Shown here: piece after piece, positions 7,960 through 15,787 of the stretch
Position numbering within the stretch: position 1 is the stretch's first letter
Layout of the letters: each line of letters starts with the position of its first letter
Origin: Chloroflexota bacterium
GTDB lineage: Bacteria > Chloroflexota > Anaerolineae > UBA1429
Assembly (NCBI GenBank): GCA_012719135.1
Contig: JAAYAW010000078.1
Location: 1-34,127, forward strand
DNA: 34,127 nucleotides
Direction: 5' to 3'
Notes under the pieces: generated by a model
Told to the model about the DNA's origin: nothing
The model's database searches: none
Seen by the model: only the letters and a program-made list of their open reading frames with translations
Made by a program: the position numbers and the translations under genes

Positions 7960-8991
7960 ATGAAGAGCATACTGGTGACCGGCGGTGCCGGTTTTATCGG
8001 CTCCAACTTTGTGCACCACATGTTGCGCGAGCACCCCGAGTACTCGATCGTCGTCTATGACAAGCTGACCTATGCCGGCAATCTCGATAATCTCAAGGAC
8101 GTCGCCTCTGATCCGCGATATGCCTTTGTGCAGGGCGATATCTGCGATGGAGAGCACGTCCGCCAGACGATCCTCGCCCACCAGATCGATACCATCGTGA
8201 ACTTTGCAGCCGAGACGCACGTGGACCGATCCCTCTCCGATGCGGGCAGCTTTGTGATGACCGATGTGTACGGGACCTATGTTCTCCTGGAGGCCGCGAG
8301 GGAGCTCCATCTGGAGCGCTACCACCAGGTCAGTACAGACGAGGTCTACGGCCAAGTTCTGGAGGGGGCTTCGGTCGAGACAGATCGCATTGAGACACGG
8401 AGCCCTTACTCGGCCAGCAAGGCGGGCGGAGATCTCATGGTCCTCGCCTACTATACCAGTTTCGGGCTCCCTGTGACGATCACGCGAGGCTCCAACAGCA
8501 TCGGCCCCTACCAGTATCCCGAGAAGGTGGTGCCTCTCTTTGTGACGAATGCTCTAGATGATCGGCCTCTTCCGATCTATGGGGACGGCCGCCAAATGCG
8601 CGATTACCAGTTCGTGGGCGATCACTGCGAGGGGATCGACGTGGTGCTGCATCGCGGCCAGTTGGGCGAGATCTATAACCTGGGAACCGGCACGGAGACC
8701 CGGAATATCGACATGGCTCGCAAGCTGTTGGCGATCCTCGGCAAGCCCGAATCCCTCCTGCAATACATAACCGATCGGCCTGGACATGACCGGCGCTACG
8801 CACTGAACGTGGATAAGGTCAAGGCCTTGGGTTGGCGGCCGCGGCATGACTTTGATGGCGCCCTGGAGGAAACCGTCCGCTGGTATGTGGACAACTCCTG
8901 GTGGTGGCGCAAGATCAGGTCAGGAGATCATTACCAGGCCTACTACGCGCGCCACTACCAGGGCCGCGAGGTGGATGCCCCTGCGGGCTGA
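7960..8991 (+). CDS. rfbB: dTDP-glucose 4,6-dehydratase
   Basis: The 343-aa extended SDR converts dTDP-glucose to dTDP-4-keto-6-deoxyglucose, the second step of dTDP-rhamnose and related deoxysugar synthesis. Visible are the NAD motif GGAGFIG (8-14), the catalytic TDE (126-128) and Tyr150/Lys154 (YSASK), and the conserved RGSNSIGPYQYPEK and YGDGRQMRDYQFV segments. These match RmlB rather than a generic epimerase. AGAGAGG lies six bases before ATG 7960; longer upstream frames are not coding. The partner genes rfbA, rfbC and rfbD are not beside it, so the pathway must be completed elsewhere. It converges on the GT2 gene with a 9-bp gap. Confidence 0.93.
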   Translation: MKSILVTGGAGFIGSNFVHHMLREHPEYSIVVYDKLTYAGNLDNLKDVASDPRYAFVQGDICDGEHVRQTILAHQIDTIVNFAAETHVDRSLSDAGSFVMTDVYGTYVLLEAARELHLERYHQVSTDEVYGQVLEGASVETDRIETRSPYSASKAGGDLMVLAYYTSFGLPVTITRGSNSIGPYQYPEKVVPLFVTNALDDRPLPIYGDGRQMRDYQFVGDHCEGIDVVLHRGQLGEIYNLGTGTETRNIDMARKLLAILGKPESLLQYITDRPGHDRRYALNVDKVKALGWRPRHDFDGALEETVRWYVDNSWWWRKIRSGDHYQAYYARHYQGREVDAPAG

Positions 8992-9000
8992 TGCGCCGAC

Positions 9001-10140
9001 TCAATCACGTACCTTGGCCCATAGTACGGTCTGACGGCCGCGAATGAGCCGGGCTGCGCCAGCCAGCGCCGCACCGTTAAGGAGGGCGACCTGCAGCGGG
9101 AGCGCGAGCCAGCCTGTGCTTCTGCCGTTCCTGGCCAAAACATAGCCTGCCAGGGCCGCCAATGCGAAGGCTCCCTCCAGCAGCAGAAAGGCCAGGTAGA
9201 GGGGACTTGGGAGCAACCAGGCTGTCCAGACAGGGAGGAGCGCAAAGGCCGCCGGGGCCATGGTCCAGCGGAGCACGCGGTGAGACAGGAACTGAAAGAC
9301 CGTTCGGGCTCCGCCATGCCATACCTGCCGCAGGCGAAAGATGCACTGAAGCCCTCCAGCTGCATTGCGCGATCTTCTCTCCCACTCTGCCTGCAGCGAA
9401 GGGGCGGCCTCCTCGCTGGACACTGCCCCGGGCTCGTAGCACATCCGCCATCCTCGGGCCACGATATCCATCGACGTATACAGGTCCTCCAGAATGATGT
9501 CCTCTGGCGGTGGCCTGTAGGCTTGCCTTCGCGCGAGCCAGATCTCTCCGGGGGCGCCCATCACCGAGCCAAACCGTCCATCGAGATCCTTGAGCCAGCC
9601 CTCATAACGCCAATACAGGCTTTCTCTCTCGGCGCCAGATTCGGTTCCGCGGATGCGCTTGATTCCACTCACCGCGCCCACCCGAAGGTCCGAGAGATGC
9701 CGAACGAGGAGCCGTGCAGCATCGGGTGCCAGACTGCAGTTCGCATCGGTAAAGAGCAGCGCTTCGCCGTGTAGATAGGGGAGCGCTCTGGCCAGCGCAG
9801 CCGCCTTGCCCTGGCGCTCGGGGCGATGCAATAGCCGCACCGACGCTCCGGCATGTTCTCGGACGAGATCAGGCGTCCGATCGGTGGAGCCGTCCGTGAT
9901 CACGGTGATGGTTAGCCTGTCCGAGGGGTAGGCCAGGGCTCGCGTGTTGATGAGCTTGGCCTCGATGCTTGCTTCCTCATTGTAGGCAGCAATCAGCACA
10001 TCCAGATGGGGATAGCAGATATCTTCGTCTGGCTGCTTCGCTGGTCGCGTCAGCCAGGCGAGTAGCACTGGGTATCCGGCGTACGTGTAGACGATGAGCG
10101 CCACCGAAAGCCAGAAAAGCGTCTCTGCTGCGGTTGGCAT
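9001..10140 (-). CDS. Membrane glycosyltransferase, family 2
   Basis: The 379-aa protein has one N-terminal membrane segment (about 5-28), a cytoplasmic GT-A domain and two to three C-terminal membrane segments (about 285-360). Motifs fit processive-type GT2 enzymes: LIAAYNEE, the TDGSTD nucleotide site, TDAN in place of DxD, the catalytic ED in LEDLYTS, and RRSRNAAG where many relatives have QxxRW. It likely transfers sugar from a nucleotide sugar to a lipid or growing polysaccharide. GAGGT lies about nine bases upstream of the ATG. It follows galK by 113 bp on the same strand. The acceptor is unknown. Confidence 0.85.
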   Translation of the reverse strand: MPTAAETLFWLSVALIVYTYAGYPVLLAWLTRPAKQPDEDICYPHLDVLIAAYNEEASIEAKLINTRALAYPSDRLTITVITDGSTDRTPDLVREHAGASVRLLHRPERQGKAAALARALPYLHGEALLFTDANCSLAPDAARLLVRHLSDLRVGAVSGIKRIRGTESGAERESLYWRYEGWLKDLDGRFGSVMGAPGEIWLARRQAYRPPPEDIILEDLYTSMDIVARGWRMCYEPGAVSSEEAAPSLQAEWERRSRNAAGGLQCIFRLRQVWHGGARTVFQFLSHRVLRWTMAPAAFALLPVWTAWLLPSPLYLAFLLLEGAFALAALAGYVLARNGRSTGWLALPLQVALLNGAALAGAARLIRGRQTVLWAKVRD

Positions 10141-10253
10141 CCTTGTCTGACCTCAATGCGAGTCAGGTTCTCCGGGAGCGGGACCTGAAGTGAAGTCGAA
10201 ATCTGGCGGCGACGGCGGCCCTGACCCCTTGATGGCGTACTGCCAGTCGTGTG

Positions 10254-11426
10254 TCAGTCGATCAAGCGGACACCATCACTGGCCTGGCAGACGTAAACCT
10301 CCGGGATGATGCCTGTGGCGCGTGTGTACGCTTGGGTCACACCGCGGACGAACGCGTCTGTGCTGGCCGAATCCACCAGGTTGACGGTGCAGCCACCAAA
10401 GCCTGCCCCTGTCATACGCGCTCCCAGCGTGCCTGGCATGTCCCAGGCTGCCGATACCATGGCGTCCAGTTCAGCGCAGCTGACCTCATAGTCGTCCCTG
10501 AGGCTTGCATGCGAGGCGTTCATCAACTGCCCAAAGCGTGCCACGTAGCCGCCCCTGAGCGCATCCACGGCATCAAGCGTTCGCTGACATTCGGAGACGA
10601 CATGATGGCACCTTCGGAAGGTGATCTCGTCCATGGTGTCGCGATGGGCCTGCAGTTGATCCATCGAGACGTCGCGCAGCGCGCTCACCTGCAGGATACC
10701 TGCGCCGCGCTCGCACTCTTCTCTGCGGCGGTTGTACTCACTATCTACCAGGCCCCGCCGCTTTTTGGTGTCACAGATGACCACGTCGCATCCGGAGGGC
10801 AACGGTACCGGTGAGTATTCCAGCGTGCGGCAGTCGATGAGGAGCGCATGATCGCGCTCGCCAAGGGAGACAATGAACTGGTCCATAATGCCGCAGTTCA
10901 TGCCGACAAAGTCGTTCTCAGCCTTCTGACACAGCAGTGCTCTCTGCGCTCCATCGATAGCCAGATCTCCGGCGATCTGGAAGGCATACGCCATTGCTAT
11001 CTCCACCGCGGCCGAAGAAGAGAGGCCTGAGCCAACGGGGATATCGGAGCTGAGGGCAACGTCCAGGCCAGCAAGGGGGAAGCCAGCTTCCTGAAGGGCC
11101 CAGGCGACCCCTCGCTGGTAGTTGCTCCAGCGTTGTGTGCCATCTGTCGCGATGTGATCGAGATCAAACATGGAGCGCGCGCCAAAGTCCGCGGCGACCA
11201 GCCGTACCCGCCGGTCGGCACGTGGCGCCACAGCCATAAAGGCGTAGCGATCGATCGCGGCCGGGAGAACAAATCCGTCGTTGTAGTCGGTGTGTTCACC
11301 GATCAGGTTCACGCGACCTGGCGCTGCGACGAAGAACGCAGGGGAGGCGCCAAAGGCCTTTTCGAAGGTCGCGACGGTTCTCTCCGCTAGCGCAACGAGC
11401 CGTACATCATCGTGCGGTGAGGACAT
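10254..11426 (-). CDS. galK: Galactokinase
   Basis: The 390-aa GHMP kinase phosphorylates galactose at C1 with ATP, the entry step of the Leloir pathway. The galactokinase signature GRVNLIGEHTDYN (37-49, catalytic Arg38), the ATP-binding VGSGLSSSAA (131-140), the catalytic-base region GIMDQF (Asp182) and the C-terminal GARMTGAGFGGC are all present. ATG 11426 is chosen because CAGGAG sits six bases upstream, and this gives a length close to E. coli GalK. The start lies inside the 3' end of the HAD gene (20-bp overlap), so the two are probably translationally coupled. galT and galE are not adjacent. Confidence 0.95.
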   Translation of the reverse strand: MSSPHDDVRLVALAERTVATFEKAFGASPAFFVAAPGRVNLIGEHTDYNDGFVLPAAIDRYAFMAVAPRADRRVRLVAADFGARSMFDLDHIATDGTQRWSNYQRGVAWALQEAGFPLAGLDVALSSDIPVGSGLSSSAAVEIAMAYAFQIAGDLAIDGAQRALLCQKAENDFVGMNCGIMDQFIVSLGERDHALLIDCRTLEYSPVPLPSGCDVVICDTKKRRGLVDSEYNRRREECERGAGILQVSALRDVSMDQLQAHRDTMDEITFRRCHHVVSECQRTLDAVDALRGGYVARFGQLMNASHASLRDDYEVSCAELDAMVSAAWDMPGTLGARMTGAGFGGCTVNLVDSASTDAFVRGVTQAYTRATGIIPEVYVCQASDGVRLID

Positions 11427-12150
11427 GAAGCGCTCCTGTCTGGAAGAGCCTGAGAAGATCGTGCAAGCTTCCCTGAGCATCCGCGGGCATGGTGTCGGAC
11501 TGAGATCCTCGTCCTCGATCGACCCAGAAGGTCCTCAGCCCCATCTTGCGGGCGGGCATGTCCATTTCCAGGCTGTCACCGACCATGAGCGCCTCCGGTG
11601 CGCGGCAGCCGAGACGGGAGAGAACGGACTCGAAGAAGGCACGTCGAGGCTTGCAGGCCGACATGGTCTCGTACGATGTGATCAGATCATACTGGAACTC
11701 GTCGGCGCTGACACCGGCCCAGCGAAGGCGCGCCAGTATGGCGCTAGAAGGAAAGACCGGCTGGGTGGCAATCGCCATCTTGATGCCCTCTTGCTGAAGC
11801 AGCATCACGAGGTCGCGGGCGGCGGGATCGGGCGCAGTCAGGTGAGCGAGATTCTCAAAGTCCCGAAGGTAAAAATCCTCCAGGAGAGGCTCGATCTCCT
11901 CTCTCGGACGGTTGATCCTGGAGTAGAACTCGCGCGCGAAAACTTCGGCATTGGTGGGACCGCGGCCGTCATTCTGCATCATGGCACGCATGCCCGTGTT
12001 GAGCGCCTCCAGGAAGGTGCCCGGGGAACATACCCCCTGCATCTTTGTCATCAACGCACGAAAGTAGGGAGGCGAGAACGTCTCCATATCATTGATGAGC
12101 AACGTGTCATCGAGATCCAAAAGTACGGCGCGGATGCGATCCTGTGCCAA
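11407..12150 (-). CDS. HAD-family hydrolase (phosphatase-like)
   Basis: The 247-aa protein has HAD motif I DLDDT near residue 12, a threonine/serine motif II in the DLITSYET region, a lysine-containing ACKPRRAFFE segment for motif III, and motif IV MVGDSLEMD. An alpha-helical cap lies between motifs I and II. Such enzymes usually remove phosphate from small molecules through an aspartyl-phosphate. Overlap with galK suggests a sugar-phosphate substrate, but this is inference. The start is TTG 12150, supported by AGGAGG five bases upstream. Confidence 0.87.
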   Translation of the reverse strand: MAQDRIRAVLLDLDDTLLINDMETFSPPYFRALMTKMQGVCSPGTFLEALNTGMRAMMQNDGRGPTNAEVFAREFYSRINRPREEIEPLLEDFYLRDFENLAHLTAPDPAARDLVMLLQQEGIKMAIATQPVFPSSAILARLRWAGVSADEFQYDLITSYETMSACKPRRAFFESVLSRLGCRAPEALMVGDSLEMDMPARKMGLRTFWVDRGRGSQSDTMPADAQGSLHDLLRLFQTGALHVLTAR

Positions 12151-12210
12151 GAGGTCCTCCTAACGGATGGTCTGCGCTAGCTCGTAGGGGGTCAGGGGCA
12201 GATGCCTCAC

Positions 12211-12238
12211 CCTGGTCGCCCGTCGCGACGTGACCAGG
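12211..12238 (-). other. Intergenic hairpin between the SEC-C and HAD genes
   Basis: A 7-bp inverted repeat, CCTGGTC (12211-12217) and GACCAGG (12232-12238), encloses 14 bases. It lies just past the SEC-C stop and upstream of the HAD start on the transcribed minus strand. No T tract follows, so it is not a standard intrinsic terminator. It may be a processing or stability element, or chance. Confidence 0.35.
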
Positions 12239-12244
12239 CGGTGG

Positions 12245-13243
12245 TCACAGGTCTCTGCCAGGGATGAGTATGGTCGGCCTAGGCTTGGGCGCCTCATCGG
12301 CGGGCACGTCAGCCGGCACTGCGCCTGGGAGGACCACTCCCCCCGCGGAGCGCCTCGTGCCGACCTCGGCACCGAAATCGGCCATGGTCGCCACCTGCTG
12401 TCCGGCCTGCCTGTTCTGAACCTCTCGCGTAATCTCCCTCATGCGGTCCCTGGTCTCCGCGGGATCGAAAAAGCGCGTTCCTGAGCCGATGAGAGCACGC
12501 AGACTGGCGGCGCGCTCGGACAGCAGAAATGCATGGTAGACGTGCCCACTGGCGCGCGATACCTGCTGTGGAGAAGCGCTGGGGTGCGCGTCCAGGTAGA
12601 GCCTTTGCGCATTCTCGACATAGGTGACCATTGGCCCCTCGAATTCAGTCGGGAGGACAAGCGTCGTGGGTGCCAGCCGCAGCTCGCCCGCCAACTCGTA
12701 TACGCGTCCCGCCAGGATGTCCCCCGGCCGGGCGTTCTGAGCGAGCAGTCGGCTGCGCAACGTGAGACTGGTGTCGGAGAGTGGCTCAAAGACGCGCAGA
12801 TGCTCATCGTCGCCCCGGGAGACGTAGCGGTACAGCCCCATGCGTGATTCGGCCAGAGCCCCCACAAGCTCCCGAAGGGAGTCGACGAATCGCGAACCCT
12901 CGTCTCGGATGAACAAGTCGATCAGCCGATCATGATCGGAGCCAAAGGCATAGTCGGTGACGAACCACTCTATCAGGCGGCGAACGGACTCTGAATCGAT
13001 CGCGGAAGAGGCTTCCTGGGCAAAGTGCCCCCCCCAGAAGATCGAAATGGCCTCCGAAAGAGCCTGTGAGAAGCGCGGCTGCAGCACGTACTGCGCCAGA
13101 GTGCCGTACATCGCCGCTTCTTCACCGTGGATGCTGGCGTTGCGGGCGGCCTCAAGCCGATCCTTGCGCATGCAGCAGTTCTTGTACTTTAGGCCGCTGC
13201 CACAAGGGCAGGGATCGTTCCTACGGACCGCGGTTGTTGCCAT
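12245..13243 (-). CDS. SEC-C motif (zinc-binding) protein of unknown function
   Basis: The 332-aa protein starts with a SEC-C motif, NDPCPCGSGLKYKNCC, with Cys12, Cys14, Cys23 and Cys24. This is the metal-binding tail module of SecA and of YecA-type proteins, here at the N-terminus. The rest is mostly alpha-helical and acidic with no recognised domain, and the last about 50 residues are Pro/Ala-rich and probably disordered. The function is unknown; a role in binding ribosomes or partner proteins, as for other SEC-C proteins, is only a guess. ATG 13243 directly precedes the motif. It lies 50 bp after the flavoprotein gene. Confidence 0.8.
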   Translation of the reverse strand: MATTAVRRNDPCPCGSGLKYKNCCMRKDRLEAARNASIHGEEAAMYGTLAQYVLQPRFSQALSEAISIFWGGHFAQEASSAIDSESVRRLIEWFVTDYAFGSDHDRLIDLFIRDEGSRFVDSLRELVGALAESRMGLYRYVSRGDDEHLRVFEPLSDTSLTLRSRLLAQNARPGDILAGRVYELAGELRLAPTTLVLPTEFEGPMVTYVENAQRLYLDAHPSASPQQVSRASGHVYHAFLLSERAASLRALIGSGTRFFDPAETRDRMREITREVQNRQAGQQVATMADFGAEVGTRRSAGGVVLPGAVPADVPADEAPKPRPTILIPGRDL

Positions 13244-13293
13244 GGACCTATCATCTCCGTTTCGCACGATGTTACCATAACGAGTCTGGGGGG

Positions 13294-15138
13294 TCAATCT
13301 CGCATATCACCGGTATGCTGCGGACGAACGGGTACCAAAGCGCGAGCGTGGGGCTCGCCTGCCGCCTTCCGGATGACGATGTAGCGCTCCCAACGTCGAT
13401 CATCGCACTCCAGCGGTTGCGCGGCGTCCGCAGTCGGAAATCGAAGGTGTGGCCCGCGGCTCTCATCGCGGCTGAGAGCCGCCAGAGCGATGGCCTGCGC
13501 CACCTGAAGAACGTTCACTGCCTCCACCGCGCGGGCCAGCGGGGCGCCCGATGGACTCACGCCCACATCAGCGATCTGCTGCAGATGGGCGACAAGCCAC
13601 TGGAGGCCATCGGTGGTACGGCACACACCGCAGCGTTCGCTCATGCTGTGCTGGACGTCGGTGAGTACCTCGTCGGGGCTTCTGCCGGCCGCCGTAAAGA
13701 GGCTCCCGATCGCCCTGCGGGCTGCCTCCACATCGATCCGCTGATCCAGTGAGGAGAGTCTCGCCGCGTTTGCAGCGGACTCGCCAGCGATGCGTCCGAA
13801 TACCTGGCTATCCAGGAGGGCGTTTCCGCCCGGGCGGTTGGCACCATGTTGCCCGCCGGCGGCCTCTCCTGCGGCAAAGAGACCACGAACGGCGGTATCT
13901 GCGCAGGCCCTGATTCGGATGCCCCCCTGAAAGTGCTGAACGGCAGGGGCGATCTCGAGCAGGCCTTCCGCGGAGAGATCGATGCCCCGCTCGGCCAGCC
14001 AGTCCACCGAAGGCGGGTTGATCGCCCGCAGGCGGGCCAACGGGCTGATGAGGTCTTCTTCGTTCAGCGGTGCGCCTCTCTCTTGCTCGTACCACTCGCC
14101 GATTGTGGGAGGCAGCGTGCCGGCTGTCAGGCCCTCAGGATTCCGAAGATAGTCGAGGAATACCCGTCTCCCGGACAGCATCTCCCTCGCGACAGCGACA
14201 TCGATCTGGTGCGACGCGTCCCGCTGTGACAGGGGCCAGCTGGCGCCCTTGGCAAAGAACACGGCTGCGCGTGTCTGCGGTGATGACCCAGGCATGTGAT
14301 CAGCCAGGAACTCTCTCCCGCCATCATCCACAAGGCGGGGCAGAGAGCGCATCATGCTACCGGAGCAGGCCAGCTTGGTGGCGGTTGAGCAGAGCCCGAT
14401 CTGTATAAACTCCAGGTTCACCAGTTCTGCGCCTGCTCGATAGGCCATGGCGTATCCATCACCGGTGCAATCCGGCGGAAACACGTTGGAGGCAAAGGCG
14501 CGCCCGGCCCCGCCCGTGGCGAGGACAACCGAACGGGCCGCGAAGGCGGACACCTCACCATTCTGCTCAGAGACGATTGCTGCGCCCACGACGCGGCCGC
14601 TCTCGGCAAGCAGCAACTGGGCGACCATGTGGTGCTCGATCACGTGCACGGGGGTGCCGCGCAAGCGGTCGAGGAGGGCCGCCTCAATGTGGTTGGCAGT
14701 GTGAGGACCGGTATAGCACGCTCGAGGGTACAGAGACCCATCGGTGAGAAACTGGTCAATCGCGCCATCGGCCCTATGGACCCACGGAACGCCCAGATCT
14801 TGCAGGTAGGCGACGGCCTGGGCGGCGTTCCGGGCCAGTATCTCGGCGAGATCATAGTCCGAGACTCTGCCGCCGATCGCGTAGATGTCCTCGGCATGAT
14901 GTCGCCAGGAGTCTGGCCCGCCGGGCGGCGTGTGCGCGAGCGTTGCATGAAACGCCATGCGATCCGAGCAAGCCGTTGCCGTCACGCCGCTGGCCCCGAG
15001 TTGGCCCTTGGTAATCAGCGTCACGTCCAGGGAGCGATCTGTCTCTTGAGCGGCCAGCGCGGCTCTCAAGGCCGCCCCTCCGCCCCCGACGACCAGGACA
15101 TCGGTCTGACGGATCTGGGAATGCTGTCGACTTGGCAC
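13294..15138 (-). CDS. FAD-binding fumarate reductase/L-aspartate oxidase-like flavoprotein
   Basis: The product is about 614 aa and belongs to the SdhA/FrdA/NadB flavoprotein family. The dinucleotide motif VLVVGGGGAALRAALAA lies near the N-terminus. ITKGQLGASGVTA, VVLATGGAGRAF and the FAD/substrate motif GGQHGANRPGGNALLDSQVFG also match, followed by a C-terminal helical domain. It probably oxidises or reduces a dicarboxylate or similar acid. No iron-sulphur subunit is adjacent, so a soluble oxidase or an orphan subunit are both possible. GTG 15138 is preferred because AAAGGA lies upstream and the FAD motif follows at once; GTG 15198 is an alternative without a good ribosome site. Confidence 0.85.
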   Translation of the reverse strand: MPSRQHSQIRQTDVLVVGGGGAALRAALAAQETDRSLDVTLITKGQLGASGVTATACSDRMAFHATLAHTPPGGPDSWRHHAEDIYAIGGRVSDYDLAEILARNAAQAVAYLQDLGVPWVHRADGAIDQFLTDGSLYPRACYTGPHTANHIEAALLDRLRGTPVHVIEHHMVAQLLLAESGRVVGAAIVSEQNGEVSAFAARSVVLATGGAGRAFASNVFPPDCTGDGYAMAYRAGAELVNLEFIQIGLCSTATKLACSGSMMRSLPRLVDDGGREFLADHMPGSSPQTRAAVFFAKGASWPLSQRDASHQIDVAVAREMLSGRRVFLDYLRNPEGLTAGTLPPTIGEWYEQERGAPLNEEDLISPLARLRAINPPSVDWLAERGIDLSAEGLLEIAPAVQHFQGGIRIRACADTAVRGLFAAGEAAGGQHGANRPGGNALLDSQVFGRIAGESAANAARLSSLDQRIDVEAARRAIGSLFTAAGRSPDEVLTDVQHSMSERCGVCRTTDGLQWLVAHLQQIADVGVSPSGAPLARAVEAVNVLQVAQAIALAALSRDESRGPHLRFPTADAAQPLECDDRRWERYIVIRKAAGEPHARALVPVRPQHTGDMRD

Positions 15139-15359
15139 GGCCAGGCCATCCTTTCGCCCGGGATGAAGCAAAGCGATCGCCGTCCGGGCGGCCCTCACGG
15201 CCGCCAGCCTATATGATAGATGCTCCCTGGAGAAACGGCTAACCGGGAGTTGGGCGCTCTGGAGACGAGGATTGCATCAGGGGGCACGGCCGTCGAGCCG
15301 CGCCCCATCAACGTAAGGAGACAGCCAGTGGTTCGTCGCCACCTGGGTTACCGCCGTGC

Positions 15360-15737
15360 TCACTCGCTTGCGCGTTTTACCGTCACAGTAGCGCCGCTCG
15401 GAACGCCCACAAAGACGCGGGAGTCGCCCTCAACATGCCCAAAGACGTTGACGGCGCTGGCTGGCCTGATGTCGTTCCCTCGGCTCATTGGGGTGCGGCC
15501 GAAAAAGATACAGAAGGCGTGCCCTGGCGCCCAGTAACCCAGATCACCCAACGCGACCACTTCCTTGGCATCCACGTCCTCATCGAGATGGACCGGGATG
15601 CCAAAGTAGATCTCGTCTCCCCAGGTGCTTGCTCGTGCCGAAATCGGCAGAGCCTCCCAGATGGCGTCTGCGGTGGACGAGTCATTAAGGACCGCCTCGG
15701 CGGTGGCGTTGCCTGCCGTGATGACTATACGACGCAT
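15360..15737 (-). CDS. Cyclophilin-like (TM1367-type) protein
   Basis: The 125-aa protein fits the cyclophilin-like beta-barrel family exemplified by T. maritima TM1367. Signature segments are an N-terminal RRIVITAG strand, NDSSTADAIWEALP, GDEIYFGIPV, LGDLGYWAPGHAFCIFFGRTPMS and the C-terminal VTVKRA. Family members have the cyclophilin fold but peptidyl-prolyl isomerase activity has not been established for them. GAGGAG lies seven bases before the ATG. It sits 50 bp after the Asp-box/ATPase gene and about 220 bp before the flavoprotein start; that 220-bp gap shows no clear RNA or terminator. Confidence 0.82.
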   Translation of the reverse strand: MRRIVITAGNATAEAVLNDSSTADAIWEALPISARASTWGDEIYFGIPVHLDEDVDAKEVVALGDLGYWAPGHAFCIFFGRTPMSRGNDIRPASAVNVFGHVEGDSRVFVGVPSGATVTVKRASE

Positions 15738-15787
15738 GGTGCACTCCTCTCGTGTTTTGGTACGGGCTCCAGGGGCCGCGTGGCTGC

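Noticed and set aside
15220-15537. Plus-strand frame with a possible AAGGAG-GTG start near 15330
   Set aside because: It is mostly antisense to the cyclophilin-like gene, and its protein has no family resemblance.
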